Of a DNA stretch of 64,000 nt, positions 17,101 through 25,014 are shown in pieces; the stretch's first letter is position 1; every line of letters starts with the position of its first letter. The notes beneath the pieces were generated by a model that did not search any database, was not told the DNA's origin, and saw nothing but the letters and a program-made list of their open reading frames with translations. The stretch comes from Actinomadura coerulea (lineage in GTDB: Bacteria > Actinomycetota > Actinomycetes > Streptosporangiales > Streptosporangiaceae), in contig NZ_JACHMQ010000001.1 of assembly GCF_014208105.1 (NCBI RefSeq), positions 310,001 through 374,000 of the forward strand, in the 5' to 3' direction. A program made the position numbers and the translations under genes.

Positions 17101-18827
17101 CATGAGCTCGCACCGAGGACGAACACGTCCCCCACGCGCGACTCGTAGACCATCTCCTCGTCGAGTTCGCCGACGCGCGAGGCCTTCTCGCCGACGAGGA
17201 ACACCCCGAACAGGCCGCGGTCCGGGATCGTCCCGCCACTGGTCACGGCGAGCCGTTGGGCACCCGGACGGTCGCGCAGCACGCCGGTCACGCGGTCCCA
17301 GACAAGGCGGGGACGGAGTTCGCCGAACTCGTCGCTGGGGTAGCGCCCGGCGAGCATGTCCAGGGACGCCTCAAGCGCCGACCGGGGGAGCGTGGCGTAG
17401 GGGGCGGCGCGTTTGACGAGGGATTCGAGGTCGTCGACCGTCCATTCGTCCATGGAGACCATCGCGACGATCTGCTGGGCGAGGACGTCGAGGGGATTGC
17501 GCGGGTACCGCAGCTCCTCGATCTCGCCGCCGCGCATGCGTTCGGCCACCACGGCCGTCTGCACGAGGTCGCCCCGGTACTTGGGGAAGATGACGCCCTT
17601 GGACACGGCGCCGACCTGGTGGCCGGCGCGACCGACCCGCTGGAGCCCGTTGGCGACCGACGGCGGCGACTCCACCTGGACGACCAGGTCGACCGCGCCC
17701 ATGTCGATGCCGAGTTCCAGGCTGGACGTCGCCACGACCGCGGGCAGGCGGCCCTCCTTCAAGGCGTTCTCGATGCCGGCCCGCTCCTCCTTGGAGACGG
17801 AGCCGTGGTGCGCCCTGGCGATTTCCATCGGCGCCCCCTTGGCGGCGCCCGCCTGGGCCATCGTGGCCGCGGGGGAGTGGTCCTCCGGGAGGGGCTCGCC
17901 GTCCGCGCGCTCGTAGGCGAGTTCGTTCAGCCGTCCGCACAGCCTCTCGGCCAGACGCCGGGAGTTGGCGAACACGAGCGTCGAGCGGTGCGCCTGGATC
18001 AGGTCGAGCAGGCGGTCCTCCACGTGGGGCCAGATGCTGCGCTGGCGGGGGTCGGGCGTACCCGAGTCGTCGACGAACCGGCCGACCTCGCCCATGTCCT
18101 CGACCGGGACGACGATGTCGAGCTCGAACACCTTCTCCGAGGGCGGCTGGACCACGGCGGCGGGCCTCGGCCCGCCCAGGAAGGCCGCCACCTCGCCCGC
18201 GGGACGGACCGTCGCCGACAGGCCGACGCGCTGGGCGGGGCGTTCGAGGAGCGCGTCCAGCCGTTCGAGGGACAGCGCGAGATGCGCGCCGCGCTTGGTG
18301 CCCGCCACGGCGTGCACCTCGTCGACGATGACGGTCTCCACCCCGCGCAGCGACTCGCGCGCCCGCGAGGTGAGGATCAGGAACAGCGACTCCGGGGTGG
18401 TGATCAGGATGTCGGGCGGCCTGACGGCCAGCCGGCGGCGCTCGTCGGCCGGGGTGTCGCCCGACCGCATCCCGACCCGGACGTCCGGCTCGGGCAGGCC
18501 GAGGCGCCGCGCCGCGTGGCGGATGCCGGTCAGCGGGGCGCGCAGGTTGCGCTCGACGTCGACGGCGAGGGCCTTCAGCGGCGACACGTACAGGACGCGG
18601 CAGCGGCGCAGCGGGTCTTCGGGAAGGGCCTCGGTGCCGAGCCGGTCGAGGGACCACAGGAAGGCCGCCAGGGTCTTGCCGGACCCGGTCGGCGCCACGA
18701 CCAGCGTGTTGTCGCCGCCGGCGATAGACTCCCAGGCCCCGGCCTGCGCGGGCGTGGGCGCGGCGAACGCCCCGGTGAACCAGGCGCGGGTCGCCGGGGA
18801 GAAGCGTTCGAGCACGTCACCGCCCAT
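14175..18827 (-). CDS. lhr: Large ATP-dependent helicase Lhr
   Basis: A 1550-residue superfamily 2 DNA helicase. The N-terminal half has Walker A (VAPTGSGKTLAAFLW, about residue 45), the DEVH box (VIVDEVHAVAGTKRGAH), an ATSSLELGIDMG segment and the QRVGRAGHQ motif VI; the long C-terminal half is the Lhr-CTD, which forms a tetramerising module in mycobacterial and E. coli Lhr. Lhr unwinds 3'-5', prefers RNA:DNA hybrids, and is part of a DNA-damage repair pathway in mycobacteria. ATG 18827 (MGGDVLERFSP) is preferred since homology begins there; the frame is open to 18881. In mycobacteria it is next to nei; here nei lies about 10 kb downstream on the same strand. Confidence 0.93.
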   Translation of the reverse strand: MGGDVLERFSPATRAWFTGAFAAPTPAQAGAWESIAGGDNTLVVAPTGSGKTLAAFLWSLDRLGTEALPEDPLRRCRVLYVSPLKALAVDVERNLRAPLTGIRHAARRLGLPEPDVRVGMRSGDTPADERRRLAVRPPDILITTPESLFLILTSRARESLRGVETVIVDEVHAVAGTKRGAHLALSLERLDALLERPAQRVGLSATVRPAGEVAAFLGGPRPAAVVQPPSEKVFELDIVVPVEDMGEVGRFVDDSGTPDPRQRSIWPHVEDRLLDLIQAHRSTLVFANSRRLAERLCGRLNELAYERADGEPLPEDHSPAATMAQAGAAKGAPMEIARAHHGSVSKEERAGIENALKEGRLPAVVATSSLELGIDMGAVDLVVQVESPPSVANGLQRVGRAGHQVGAVSKGVIFPKYRGDLVQTAVVAERMRGGEIEELRYPRNPLDVLAQQIVAMVSMDEWTVDDLESLVKRAAPYATLPRSALEASLDMLAGRYPSDEFGELRPRLVWDRVTGVLRDRPGAQRLAVTSGGTIPDRGLFGVFLVGEKASRVGELDEEMVYESRVGDVFVLGASSWRIEDITPDRVLVSPAPGQPGKLPFWHGDTLGRPAELGRALGSFTRELAELPQQEARARVTSAGLDDWASANLVSYLTEQREATGHIPDDRTMVVERFRDELGDWRMVVHSPLGARVHAPWALAIAGRLRERYGVDAQAMHADDGIVIRIPDMDEPPGLDLAVFDADDIERIVVDELGGSALFAARFRECAARSLLLPRRRPDKRMPLWQQRQRAAQLLAVASKYPSFPIVLETMRECLQDVFDVPGLVQLMRDMSGRKVRMVEVETSEPSPYARSLLFHYVGAFMYEGDSPLAERRAQALALDSALLAELLGQADLRELLDPDAVAETERELQRLAADRRARDMEGVADLLRALGPLTTAEAAERALPAGLGAPPDEGGAAAGDAETAAAGGPVPDEVMVLVSRWLAELEATRRAIRVRIAGEEHWAAIEDAGRLRDALGAPLPVGVPEAFLEPVGDPLGDLVSRYARTHGPFRAAEAAARFGLGVAVVVETLRRLSGSGRVVEGEFLPVGSVAGPLTTEWCDSGVLRMLRRRSLARLRAEVEPSPPESLGRFLPAWHGISGGSRLRGIDALVQAIEQLQGAAVPASALESLVLPSRVPGYTPAMLDELTSAGEVVWAGQGGLPGGDGWVALYLADTAPLLMPNPAEITLTPVHQAVLDALGDGGALFFRTLSDRVNKQATAGDADLVTAVWDLVWAGHLTNDTLAPLRSALGSGRPTHRSRTTRRGRPVLPSRTGPPTVAGRWWPLPERESAATLRSHALAESLLERYGIVIRGAVAAERTPGGFSAVYPVLRAFEETGRCRRGYFVEGLGAAQFALPGAVDRLRALRPGAAAAPDDISALWETPRKPAVRALVLAAADPANPYGAALPWPERADEVASGHKPGRKVGALVVLVEGRLVLYVERGGRTLLTWDDDPDVLQPAVDALALAVREGALGKLTVERADGEAINDSPLAAALESAGFHPTPRGLRLRS

Positions 18828-18911
18828 GGCGCCATACTGCCTCGCGGGTGGGACAGAATGCGCGGGCGTGGCACGCGTCACATGGATGTCGTCCTTCCGC
18901 GGACCCTCTTG

Positions 18912-18928
18912 TAAGCAAGCGCTTGTAT
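18912..18928. promoter_or_regulatory. TetR-type palindrome upstream of the esterase gene
   Basis: TAAGCAAGCGCTTGTATG contains the perfect 10-bp palindrome CAAGCGCTTG and resembles operators of actinobacterial TetR regulators of lipid genes, such as KstR2 sites with CAAG..CTTG cores. It lies 46-62 nt before the esterase start. No intact TetR gene is in the window. Confidence 0.5.
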
Positions 18929-18973
18929 GGGCAGGGTGGAGCAGGCCGGCCCACGCTCCGCAAGGGAGTCACG

Positions 18974-20251
18974 ATGCCTTACGTCCTCCTCGCCCTGGGC
19001 GTCCTGCTCGCCCTGACGGCCGCCAACGCCCACGCCCCGCGGCGCGGCCCCGGCCTCCTCACGCCGAGCTTCTTCGCGGGCTGGCTCACGATCGAGCTGG
19101 CACCACACGTCCTGGTCGTCTGGGCCGCCGCCACGGCCTTGGCCGCGGCCTTCGGGGGACTGGACGGCTGGGCGGGCTGGACCGGACTCGCCTTGGCGGT
19201 CCTCGGCATGGCGGGCGTCGCGGCCACCCTCGCGGCGTCCCGCCGGACGGTCGTCACTCTGCGAGACAGCGGCGCCCCCCTCGAACTGGACCCCGAGGGC
19301 GCACCGCGCTACCCGCTCGCACACCTGATCGTCCCCCCGCTGTGCCTGGTCCCGCGCAAGGGCGTGCGGGTCGAACGCAACGTGGTGTACCGGCAGGAGG
19401 GCCGCCTGCGCCTGAAACTGGACGTCTTCCGTCCCGCTGCCGAACGCGCCGGCGGCGGGCTGCGCCCGGGGCTCATGCAGATCCACGGCGGAGCCTGGGT
19501 GATCGGCGACAAGCGGGAGCAAGGGCTGCCGCTGCTCAACCACATGGCCGTCCAGGGATGGGTCGGCTTCAACGTCAACTACCGGCTCAGCCCGCGTGCC
19601 ACCTGGCCGGACCATCTGATCGACCTGAAGCACTTCGTCGCCTGGTACAAGGAGCACGCCGAGGAGTACGGAGCAGACCCCGACTTCCTCTGCGTGACCG
19701 GCGGTTCGGCCGGCGGGCACCTCACCGCGATGGTGGCGCTGACCGCGAACGTCCCCGAATTCCAGCCGGGCTTCGAGGACGCGGACACCACCGTGCAGGG
19801 TGCGGTCCCGTTCTACGGCTTCTACAACTTCTTCGAGGCGGGAACGTTTCCCCGCCCCTTCGGCACCACCCGCCTCATGGAGCGGATGGTCGTCAAGCAG
19901 CCCTTCGCGGAGAACCGGGAGGTGTACGCCAAGGCGTCCCCGGTCACCTACATCCGCGAAGACGCACCGCCCTTCTTCGTCATCCACGGCAGCCGCGACT
20001 CGCTCATCCCCGTGGCCGAGGCCCGCCGGTTCGTCGAGCGGCTGCGGGAGGTCTCCGGCTCGCCCGTCCTCTACGCCGAGATGCGGGGCGCCCAGCACGG
20101 GTTCGACGTCTTCCCCTCCTACCGGACGGCCCGGGTCATCGAAGGCGTCGAACGGTACCTGACGGGCCTGCACCGCCAGTACCGCCAGGGCCGCGCCCCC
20201 GAGGTACCCGGCGAGGTGACGCGGTCCCTGGGGGAACCATCCGTCGGATAG
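18974..20251 (+). CDS. Membrane-anchored alpha/beta hydrolase (hormone-sensitive-lipase-like esterase)
   Basis: A 425-residue protein with two or three N-terminal membrane segments (residues 2-20, 30-50 and 58-75) followed by an alpha/beta hydrolase domain. The oxyanion-hole motif HGGAW is at about residue 173, the nucleophile elbow is GGSAGG, and the acid and base are visible as GSRDSLIP and AQHGFDVF. These are features of the HSL/LipN group, which hydrolyses short- to medium-chain esters. ATG 18974 has AAGGGAG upstream; an upstream open frame lacks homology. The TetR-type palindrome in its promoter hints at control by a lipid-related regulator elsewhere. Confidence 0.88.
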   Translation: MPYVLLALGVLLALTAANAHAPRRGPGLLTPSFFAGWLTIELAPHVLVVWAAATALAAAFGGLDGWAGWTGLALAVLGMAGVAATLAASRRTVVTLRDSGAPLELDPEGAPRYPLAHLIVPPLCLVPRKGVRVERNVVYRQEGRLRLKLDVFRPAAERAGGGLRPGLMQIHGGAWVIGDKREQGLPLLNHMAVQGWVGFNVNYRLSPRATWPDHLIDLKHFVAWYKEHAEEYGADPDFLCVTGGSAGGHLTAMVALTANVPEFQPGFEDADTTVQGAVPFYGFYNFFEAGTFPRPFGTTRLMERMVVKQPFAENREVYAKASPVTYIREDAPPFFVIHGSRDSLIPVAEARRFVERLREVSGSPVLYAEMRGAQHGFDVFPSYRTARVIEGVERYLTGLHRQYRQGRAPEVPGEVTRSLGEPSVG

Positions 20252-20261
20252 CGTGGGACAC

Positions 20262-20456
20262 GTGCGGCTAACACTCTTCTGGGATCGGATGAACCAGCAG
20301 TTCGGTGAGCACTACGCCCAGAGCGTGGCCAAGGACTACGTCATAGCCGACCTGGGCGGCCGCACCATCGAACAGGCCTTCGCTGACGGTGAATCCGCCA
20401 AGAGGGTCTGGCAGGCCGTCGTGGCCACGTTCGACGTCCCCGCGACCCTGCGCTAG
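20262..20456 (+). CDS. DUF3046 family protein
   Basis: A 64-residue protein starting at GTG 20262 (VRLTLFWDRMNQQFG), followed by the hallmark AKDYVIADLGGRTIEQAF and ESAKRVW segments. DUF3046 is a small actinobacterial family of unknown function that usually lies next to recA and recX, as here (recA is 2.8 kb downstream). An upstream in-frame GTG exists at 20253, but the family begins at [MV]RLT. It follows the esterase by only 10 nt on the same strand, so the two may be co-transcribed. Confidence 0.88.
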   Translation: MRLTLFWDRMNQQFGEHYAQSVAKDYVIADLGGRTIEQAFADGESAKRVWQAVVATFDVPATLR

Positions 20457-20464
20457 GGCTGCCG

Positions 20465-21622
20465 CTACAGCGGGATGCGGTGCGGGACGAAGGACGACGT
20501 GTCGTCGGTGATGAGCCCGGACGTCTCCCTGATGCCGATCCCAGCGGCCCCGTCGTTGACCACCCACGCACCGAGGACGGGGTGCTCGCCGTCGAAGTCC
20601 GGCAGCGCGCAGAACTCCTGGAAGACGTACCCCTCCGCGCCGTAGTCGCCCTGGGTCCGCTGCTCCGAACCGTCCGGCGTGACGATGCGCATGCTCGCGC
20701 CCTCCCGCCCGAGCAGCGGCTTCTGCACGTAGGACGTCAGGTTCGACGGAGTGTTCAGGTAGGTGGGCAGCAGATTGGGGTGACCCGGGAACAGCTCCCA
20801 CAGCAGAACGAGCAGCGCCTTGTTGGAGAGCACCATCTTCCAGATCGGCTCAATCCACGACGTGGGCGTCCCCGGGATGTTGCGCCCGAACGGCTCGGCG
20901 ACGATCCACTCCCAGGGGTACAGCTTGCAGAGCGTTCCGATCGCCTGCTCGTCGAGGTCGACGAAGCGTCCGCGCGCCGGGTCCCAGCCGATGTCCTCCA
21001 TGGCGATCGCCACACCCGGCAGGCCCGCCTCCTCGGCGGTCTCCTGCATGTAGGCGATCGTCATGACCTCCTCGCCGGTCTCGTCACCGGTGGTCCAGGC
21101 GAAGTGGACGGGGCCGCCGCCCACGGCGGGCGCCATCTCCTTCCAGCGCGCCACGAACCGCTCGTGGATGGAGTTCCACTGGTCGTCCCCGGGATGGGTG
21201 TCCTGCAGCCAGTACCACTGGACGACGGAGCTCTCCACGAGCGCGGTCGGAGTATCGGCGTTGTACTCCAGGAGCTTGGCGGGCCCCTGCCCGTCGTAGC
21301 GCAGATCGAACCGCCCGTAGAGGTGCGGGTCGCCGCGCCGCCAGGACTCCTCGATCAGGGGCGCCACCCAGTCGGGGATGCCGAGGACGTGGTAACGACC
21401 GGTGGACACGACATGCTCCACCACGTCCAGGCACATCCGGTGCAGTTCCTCGACGACGCCTTCCAGGGCGAGGACCTCGTCCAGGTCGAAGACGTAGTGC
21501 ACGGACTCGTCCCAGTAGGGCCGGGTCAGGTGCTCGGGGTGCGCTGTGCGGTGGAAGGCCAGGCCGTGCGCCTCGACCTTCTCCGCCCAGCCTTCGCGCG
21601 GTGCGGAACGGACTCGGCGCAC
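20465..21622 (-). CDS. Glutathionylspermidine synthase family ATP-grasp-like ligase (YgiC/YjfC type)
   Basis: A 385-residue protein of the glutathionylspermidine synthase C-terminal domain family, without the amidase half found in E. coli Gss. Conserved stretches include LYGRFDLRYDGQGPAKLLEYN (first 20 residues characteristic of the nucleotide and Mg site), EPIWKMVLSNKALL, the HPNLLPTY segment and KPLLGREGAS, followed by EGYVFQEF. Such proteins form amide bonds at the expense of ATP, but the substrate of the stand-alone group, including E. coli YgiC, is not known. The GTG start is 3 nt after the stop of the lipoprotein gene, so the two are translationally coupled. The same pairing (ygiB-ygiC) occurs in enterobacteria. 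Confidence 0.9.
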   Translation of the reverse strand: MRRVRSAPREGWAEKVEAHGLAFHRTAHPEHLTRPYWDESVHYVFDLDEVLALEGVVEELHRMCLDVVEHVVSTGRYHVLGIPDWVAPLIEESWRRGDPHLYGRFDLRYDGQGPAKLLEYNADTPTALVESSVVQWYWLQDTHPGDDQWNSIHERFVARWKEMAPAVGGGPVHFAWTTGDETGEEVMTIAYMQETAEEAGLPGVAIAMEDIGWDPARGRFVDLDEQAIGTLCKLYPWEWIVAEPFGRNIPGTPTSWIEPIWKMVLSNKALLVLLWELFPGHPNLLPTYLNTPSNLTSYVQKPLLGREGASMRIVTPDGSEQRTQGDYGAEGYVFQEFCALPDFDGEHPVLGAWVVNDGAAGIGIRETSGLITDDTSSFVPHRIPL

Positions 21623-21625
21623 GGG

Positions 21626-21994
21626 TCAGCTCCCGCCCCGGCCGCCGCCGCCGAACCCGCCCCGGCTCAGCGTCCGCCCGCCACTGGACTTGATCTTGCC
21701 TTCGGGCCGGTACTGGCTGCCGCCGGACACGAAGCCGGACCGGCTCTTGCCGCCGTAGTACCAGAAGTAGCGGTTGTAGGCGTTGTTGGCCCCGTTGTCG
21801 ATGTCGCCGGAGTTGCAGTTGTTGTCCGGGACGACCTTGTACCCGCCCTTGCCCTTGGCCGGCGCGTTGCGGTCCACGCATCTCGCCGTCGTCGAACCGG
21901 AACCGCAGGCGACGAGGGTCAACGACAGGGCGCTCACCATCCCCACCTTCACGGCGCGGGAGCTGAGCCGGCGAGTGGGCTCCTGAGGGGGCAA
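21626..21994 (-). CDS. Small lipoprotein with Cys- and Gly-rich segments (YgiB-like partner)
   Basis: About 122 residues from TTG 21994, chosen because GGAAGGA lies 9 nt upstream; the frame is open further upstream without a good site. Residues 15-30 form a signal peptide ending in the lipobox TLVAC. The mature part has CVDRNAPAKGKGGYKVV, then DNNCNSG, an aromatic patch (NAYNRYFWYYGG), and a tail containing TLSRGGFGGGGRGGS. The RGGFG motif near the end resembles the tail of E. coli YgiB/DUF1190 proteins as I remember them. It is anchored outside the membrane while its partner ligase has no signal peptide, which leaves open whether the ligase acts before export. Confidence 0.72.
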   Translation of the reverse strand: MPPQEPTRRLSSRAVKVGMVSALSLTLVACGSGSTTARCVDRNAPAKGKGGYKVVPDNNCNSGDIDNGANNAYNRYFWYYGGKSRSGFVSGGSQYRPEGKIKSSGGRTLSRGGFGGGGRGGS

Positions 21995-22104
21995 GAGAAC
22001 ACGTCCTTCCGACGGAGGGATCGAGAGGCGGCCAGGGGCCACAGGTCATCAGACGGCGAAAACCCTAATCCGGTTCGATCACAACCACATCACCTGGGCG
22101 GATG

Positions 22105-22974
22105 TTATTCGGGCACGGGGAGATGCGCGTAGAGGTCCATCGCGTCCACCGACGACGGCAGGTCGCTGACCTGGCCGTCGCCGACCTCCACGACGCGCCA
22201 GGCGCCGTCCGTGCGGCGGGCCAGGTCGGTGGTGATGAACCGGCACCCGAGCGCGCGGACGGCGGGGGCCACCGCGCCCAGGTCCGGATCGAGTTCCGTG
22301 CCGGGGCTGTCCGGGTGCGGGCCGACCAGGGCGGGTTCGCCGTCCACCCACCACACGCGCGCCTCGCCCTCCCCGTCGTACTGCTCGAACTCCCGGACGA
22401 CGAGACCGCCGGCCAGATGGTCGTCGCGCAGCGCGACCATCTTCGCCGCGATGTCGTGCAGTTGCGCGAGGTCCTTCACGTCGGGGACGAAGCACGCCTC
22501 CTCCCACTCGTGCTTGCACGACTTCACGTAGTCCTTGACCACCGCGGGCCCGCCGCGCAGCGGCTTGACGAGCTCACCCAGCTCGCCGAGGGGACCGGGG
22601 TCCTGGCCGGTGCCGAGAGGGCGCCACACGCTGTGCGGGGTCAGCCCGGCGAACGTGTCGTGCCATCCCGGCAGCTCGTGCGCGCGACGGTAGTCGTCCG
22701 GGTGCGTCAGGAGCACCGTTCCGCGGCGCTTCAGGGCGGCGGCCATCGCGCCGTACTCCCGCGCCGAGAGCATCCACCCGCGGTACCAGACCGGGCCGAG
22801 GTCGGAGGGCGCCGCGTCGACCGCGTCCTCGACGTCACCGCGCCGCAGCGCGTCGTGGTCGATCAGAGCGATCTCGCCGTAGTGGTCCCGCACGGCGGCG
22901 GCCTCGCGGGCGAAGTGGGGGTCAACGCGCCGGGGATGGAGCGGATCGACGCAGAAGAGGACGGTCAGCGTCAT
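22105..22974 (-). CDS. ATP-grasp domain protein
   Basis: A 289-residue protein with features of the short ATP-grasp family annotated DUF4343. Visible elements are the metal-free N-terminal lobe (LTVLFCVDPLHPRRVDP), the lysine-containing strand PAVVKDYVKSCKHEWEEACF, the adenine-region VVREFEQYD and the C-terminal metal-binding segment WRVVEVGDGQVSDLP. Members ligate a carboxylate to an amine or activate it through acyl phosphate; substrate unknown. It is on the same strand as the lipoprotein and YgiC-like genes and about 110 nt upstream of them, so it may belong to the same unit. Confidence 0.8.
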   Translation of the reverse strand: MTLTVLFCVDPLHPRRVDPHFAREAAAVRDHYGEIALIDHDALRRGDVEDAVDAAPSDLGPVWYRGWMLSAREYGAMAAALKRRGTVLLTHPDDYRRAHELPGWHDTFAGLTPHSVWRPLGTGQDPGPLGELGELVKPLRGGPAVVKDYVKSCKHEWEEACFVPDVKDLAQLHDIAAKMVALRDDHLAGGLVVREFEQYDGEGEARVWWVDGEPALVGPHPDSPGTELDPDLGAVAPAVRALGCRFITTDLARRTDGAWRVVEVGDGQVSDLPSSVDAMDLYAHLPVPE

Positions 22975-23066
22975 GATGGGAACCCTCCGTCAACCCCGCC
23001 AGGTTACGGGGTCGGGACCATCGATCGCACGGAGATTCCACCGCAAATCGGCATGCGGGACGATGA

Positions 23067-23082
23067 TCGAACGGATGTTCGG
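23067..23082. promoter_or_regulatory. SOS box (LexA site) upstream of recA
   Basis: TCGAACGGATGTTCGG is a clear match to the actinobacterial and Gram-positive LexA operator CGAAC-N4-GTTCG, 135-150 nt before the recA start. Confidence 0.85.
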
Positions 23083-23133
23083 TAGGCTGGGCCGGGCCCG
23101 CGGCGGCGTCCTCGCACCGCGCCGGGGTCGAAA

Positions 23134-23156
23134 GTGTCGGTGGCCCGCCGTAACGT
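23134..23156 (+). promoter_or_regulatory. PafBC (RecA-NDp) type promoter of recA
   Basis: GTGTCGGTG, eight bases, then TAACGT matches the mycobacterial RecA-independent damage promoter (TTGTCRGTG-N8-TAnnnT) at all defined positions but the first. The -10 lies about 60 nt before the recA ATG. With the LexA site upstream this gives dual damage control. Confidence 0.75.
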
Positions 23157-23216
23157 CGCCCTCGACATCGCAAGCAGCGGCCGAGAGCCGACACATCTCA
23201 ACGAGAAGGACATCTC

Positions 23217-24335
23217 ATGGCAGCGAACGACCGGGAGAAGGCTCTCGAGACCGCACTCGCCCAGATCGAGCGGCAGTTCGGCAAGGGATCGGTCATGCGG
23301 ATGGGCGAGGAGGCGCGGGCGCCCGTCGAGGTGATCCCCACCGGCGCGATCTCCCTCGACATCGCCCTCGGCATCGGCGGCCTGCCGCGCGGCCGCGTCG
23401 TCGAGGTGTACGGCCCCGAGGGCTCCGGCAAGACCTCCATCGCGCTGCACGCCGTCGCGAGCATCCAGAAGATGGGCGGCATCGCCGCCTTCGTCGACGC
23501 CGAGCACGCGCTCGACCCCGAGTACGCCTCCAAGCTCGGCGTCGACATCGACGCCCTGCTGGTCTCCCAGCCCGACACCGGCGAGCAGGCCCTGGAGATC
23601 ACCGACATGCTGATCCGCTCCGGCGCGATCGACATCGTCGTCATCGACTCCGTCGCCGCGCTGGTGCCCCGCGCCGAGATCGAGGGCGAGATGGGCGACA
23701 GCCACGTCGGCCTCCAGGCCCGCCTCATGTCGCAGGCCCTGCGCAAGCTCACCGGCGCGATCAACCAGACCAAGACCACCGCCGTCTTCATCAACCAGCT
23801 CCGCGAGAAGGTCGGCGTCATGTTCGGCTCCCCGGAGACCACCACCGGCGGCCGCGCGCTGAAGTTCTACGCCTCCGTCCGCCTCGACGTCCGCCGCATC
23901 GAGACGCTCAAGGACGGCACCGAGGCCGTCGGCAACCGCGTCCGCGTCAAGGTCGTCAAGAACAAGATGGCCCCGCCGTTCCGCGTCGCCGACTTCGACC
24001 TCCTCTACGGCCTCGGCATCAGCCGCGAGGGCGGGCTGATCGACCTCGGCGTGGAGCACGGCTTCGTCCGCAAGTCCGGCGCCTGGTACACCTACGACGG
24101 CGACCAGCTCGGCCAGGGCAAGGAGAACGCCCGCAACTTCCTCAAGGCCAACCCCGACCTGGCCGACGGCATCGAGAAGAAGATCAAGGAGAAGCTCGGC
24201 ATCGGCCCGAAGGTCGACAAGGAGGCCGAGCCCGCCGCCGCCCCGGGCGCCGCACCCGAGCCCCCGGCTCCCGCCCCGGTCAAGGCCCCCGCCGCGAAAA
24301 GGGGCGCTAAGGCCGCCAAAACGGGCGATTCCTGA
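23217..24335 (+). CDS. recA: Recombinase RecA
   Basis: A 372-residue RecA that forms filaments on single-stranded DNA, drives strand exchange and promotes LexA self-cleavage. Walker A is GPEGSGKT at residues 66-73; the conserved [17 protein letters not shown] start, the [20 protein letters not shown] region with loop L2, and the KMAPPF segment are all present. No intein is inserted, unlike some mycobacterial recA genes. The C-terminus is extended by an Ala/Pro/Lys-rich tail after about residue 335, which varies between actinobacteria. ATG 23217 has GAGAAGGA upstream. recX follows after 160 nt. Confidence 0.98.
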   Translation: MAANDREKALETALAQIERQFGKGSVMRMGEEARAPVEVIPTGAISLDIALGIGGLPRGRVVEVYGPEGSGKTSIALHAVASIQKMGGIAAFVDAEHALDPEYASKLGVDIDALLVSQPDTGEQALEITDMLIRSGAIDIVVIDSVAALVPRAEIEGEMGDSHVGLQARLMSQALRKLTGAINQTKTTAVFINQLREKVGVMFGSPETTTGGRALKFYASVRLDVRRIETLKDGTEAVGNRVRVKVVKNKMAPPFRVADFDLLYGLGISREGGLIDLGVEHGFVRKSGAWYTYDGDQLGQGKENARNFLKANPDLADGIEKKIKEKLGIGPKVDKEAEPAAAPGAAPEPPAPAPVKAPAAKRGAKAAKTGDS

Positions 24336-24495
24336 CAAGGATTCCTCGGAGGCGGGTGACTCTTGACGAAGAGTAGGCGATGATCTCGTATGCAGGGCGG
24401 CGGCGCCTTACCCGGCACCGCACGACCGGTGCCCGGAACTTCCCCGATGGCGCCGCCGCTCCCACGACTCCCACCCCGGCCCGAACCGGCACCCC

Positions 24496-25014
24496 ATGAC
24501 GGCCGCGCGCGAGGGCGACCCGGAGGCGAAGGCCCGCGAGATCTGCCTGCGCCTGCTGTCCGCCTCCCCCCGCACGCGGGCCCAGCTGGTGGAGGCCCTG
24601 CAGCGCAAGCACATCCCCGACGACGCCGCCGAACGCGTCCTCAGCCGCTTCACCGACGTCGGCCTCATCGACGACGAGGCCTTCGCCCAGGCATGGGTCC
24701 AGTCCAGGCATGCCGGCCGAGGCCTGGGCAAGCGGGCCCTCGCCGCCGAACTCCGCCGCCGGGGCGTCTCCAACGAGACCGTCAACGAAGCCGTGGAGAC
24801 CCTGGACTCCGACCAGGAGGAGCAGACGGCCCGCGCCCTGGTCGCCCGAAAGCTCCCGTCCAGCCGAGGCACCGACCCGGCCAAGCGCATGCGCCGCCTG
24901 GTCGGCATGCTCGCCCGCAAGGGTTACTCGCCCGCCCTGTCCTACCGGGTGGTCAAGGAAGCCCTGGCCGAAGAGGGCACCGACCCCGAAGACCTCCCCA
25001 CGCCCCTCGACTGA
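24496..25014 (+). CDS. recX: Regulatory protein RecX
   Basis: A 172-residue helical-repeat protein that binds RecA filaments and limits or modulates their activity. The signature segments are KAREICLRLLSASPRTRAQL, the HIPDDAAERVLSRFTDVGLI region and LRRRGVSNETVNEAV, each part of the three-helix repeats. It follows recA in the same direction, the universal actinobacterial arrangement, and would be induced with it by read-through. ATG 24496 is the first start matching the family; the ribosome binding site is weak, consistent with translation at a lower level than recA. Confidence 0.95.
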   Translation: MTAAREGDPEAKAREICLRLLSASPRTRAQLVEALQRKHIPDDAAERVLSRFTDVGLIDDEAFAQAWVQSRHAGRGLGKRALAAELRRRGVSNETVNEAVETLDSDQEEQTARALVARKLPSSRGTDPAKRMRRLVGMLARKGYSPALSYRVVKEALAEEGTDPEDLPTPLD

